From Frankiales bacterium (GTDB lineage Bacteria; Actinomycetota; Actinomycetes; Mycobacteriales; SCTD01), in contig JAOPWW010000189.1 of the NCBI GenBank assembly GCA_025965495.1, forward strand, positions 1 through 6,189: a DNA stretch of 6,189 bases, in the 5' to 3' direction. Under the pieces are notes generated by a model, which was not told the DNA's origin, ran no database searches, and saw nothing but the letters and a program-made list of their open reading frames with translations. This document shows positions 5,364-6,189 of this stretch, piece by piece (position 1 is the stretch's first letter; each line of letters starts with the position of its first letter). A program made the translations under genes and the position numbers.

Positions 5364-6189
5364 ATGAGCACCCCTGACGCCTTCCCGGTCGAGGCCGTCG
5401 ACCACCTGCGCTTCGCCGTCGGCAACGCCCGGCAGGCCGCCCACTGGTACGCGACCGCCTTCGGCATGCGCCTGACGGCCTACCGCGGACCCGAGACGGG
5501 GCAGCGCGAGACCGCCGAGTACGTCCTCGAGTCCGGGGGCGCGCGGTTCGTCGTCGAGGGCCCGGTCGTCGCCGGCACGGCGCTCGGCGAGCACGTCGCC
5601 CGCCACGGCGACGGCGTCACCGACATCGCCCTGCGCGTGCCCGACGCCGAGAAGGCGTTCCGGGTCGCGGTCGAGCGCGGCGCGACCCCGCTGGCCGAGC
5701 CCGAGCTGCGCGAGGACGAGACCGGCAAGGTCGTCGTCGCCGCGATCGCCACCTACGGCGAGACCCGCCACACCCTGGTGGAGCGGTCGGCGTACAGCGG
5801 CGCGTTCCTGCCCGGGTACGTCGCCCGCGAGCCGTTCGTGGCGCCGCCGGAGAAGCGGCTGTTCCAGGCGGTCGACCACGTCGTCGGCAACGTCGAGCTC
5901 GGGCAGATGGACACCTGGGTCGAGTTCTACGGCCGGGTCATGGGCTTCACGACCATGAAGGAGTTCGTCGGCGCCGACATCGCGACCGAGTACTCCGCGC
6001 TGATGAGCAAGGTCGTCGCCGACGGCCGCAGCTAGGTGAAGGTCCCGCTCAACGAGCCGGCGGCCGGCATGAGGAAGAGCCAGATCGACGAGTACCTCGA
6101 GTTCTACGGCGGCCCGGGCGTGCAGCACGTCGCCCACCCCACCAACGACATCCAGCGGACGGTCGACGAGATGCGCGCCCGCGGGGTGG
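5364..6189 (+). pseudogene. hppD: 4-hydroxyphenylpyruvate dioxygenase, with an in-frame TAG and cut by the right edge
   Basis: HppD is the Fe(II) enzyme that turns 4-hydroxyphenylpyruvate into homogentisate in tyrosine catabolism. From ATG 5364 the reading frame gives the N-terminal VOC domain (FPVEAVDHLRFAVGNARQAA, about 7-140) and the start of the catalytic VOC domain (LFQAVDHVVGNVELGQMD, with first iron ligand H172, then VEFYGRVMGFTTMKEFVG). Codon 224 (6033-6035) is TAG. The same frame then continues with conserved HppD sequence: VKVPLNEPA, KSQIDEYLEFYGGPGVQHV with second iron ligand H255, and TNDIQRTVDEMRARGV to the edge. Relatives as I recall them have DG-x-x-K-VKxPxNEPA, so the TAG sits at a Lys position (AAG to TAG is one change). 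If real, the 223-residue product lacks two of the three iron ligands and is inactive. No Shine-Dalgarno supports restart at GTG 6036. A sequence error is the main alternative. The third ligand (a Glu) lies beyond the window. Confidence 0.92.

Noticed and set aside
6033..6035. TAG read as pyrrolysine or another recoded residue in hppD
   Set aside because: HppD has no such residue, no recoding machinery is visible, and a nonsense change or sequence error is far more likely.
5313..6137. Open frame of 274 codons on the minus strand opposite hppD
   Set aside because: Antisense shadow of the dioxygenase codons, with no family signature.
1..6189. Mobile element, CRISPR array, tRNA, toxin-antitoxin or phage-defence system
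   Set aside because: No transposase, integrase, regularly spaced repeats, tRNA-like fold or defence domain was seen. The recognised genes are conserved housekeeping or metabolic genes.

Overview
The window looks like chromosomal DNA of a mycothiol-producing actinomycete. Its GC content is very high (above about 70% by eye), almost all third codon positions are G or C, GTG starts are common, and it carries mca, the mycothiol S-conjugate amidase gene. The genus cannot be told from this sequence. Genes are tightly packed. No stretch without a gene exceeds about 175 bases, and I see no tRNA, rRNA, CRISPR array, insertion sequence or attachment site.

Layout, left to right. (1) 1-147 (-): the first 49 codons of an Ala/Pro-rich protein running off the left edge. 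(2) 319-1034 (-): a class I SAM-dependent methyltransferase broken by an apparent one-base deletion near 703-707. (3) 1047-1484 (+): arfB, the ribosome-rescue hydrolase with a GGQ motif, head to head with the methyltransferase and only 12 bases away. (4) 1495-2688 (+): a YbjJ-like MFS transporter, 10 bases after arfB. (5) 2670-2870 (-): a small single-pass membrane protein. (6) 2870-3763 (-): mca, overlapping the small gene by one base (TGATG). (7) 3843-4265 (+): a DUF4307 membrane protein, divergent from mca. (8) 4309-4812 (+): greA. (9) 4800-5261 (-): an Lrp/AsnC regulator. (10) 5364-6189 (+): hppD (4-hydroxyphenylpyruvate dioxygenase), interrupted by an in-frame TAG at 6033-6035 and cut by the right edge.

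How the genes fit together. The block small TM protein - mca <-> DUF4307 - greA has the order and orientations I recall for Mycobacterium tuberculosis Rv1083-Rv1082(mca)-Rv1081c-Rv1080c(greA), so it is an old conserved actinobacterial neighbourhood. It combines thiol detoxification with transcript-cleavage rescue of RNA polymerase. The AsnC/hppD pair is a divergent regulator-target unit for tyrosine catabolism, resembling the hpdA-hppD pair of Streptomyces coelicolor. arfB and the MFS gene probably share a transcript.

Nothing here forms a recognisable new system. The points most worth checking are the two single-position lesions (nonsense in hppD, frameshift in the methyltransferase), which may be real decay or sequence error; the small membrane protein translationally coupled to mca; and the inverted repeats in the two divergent promoter regions.
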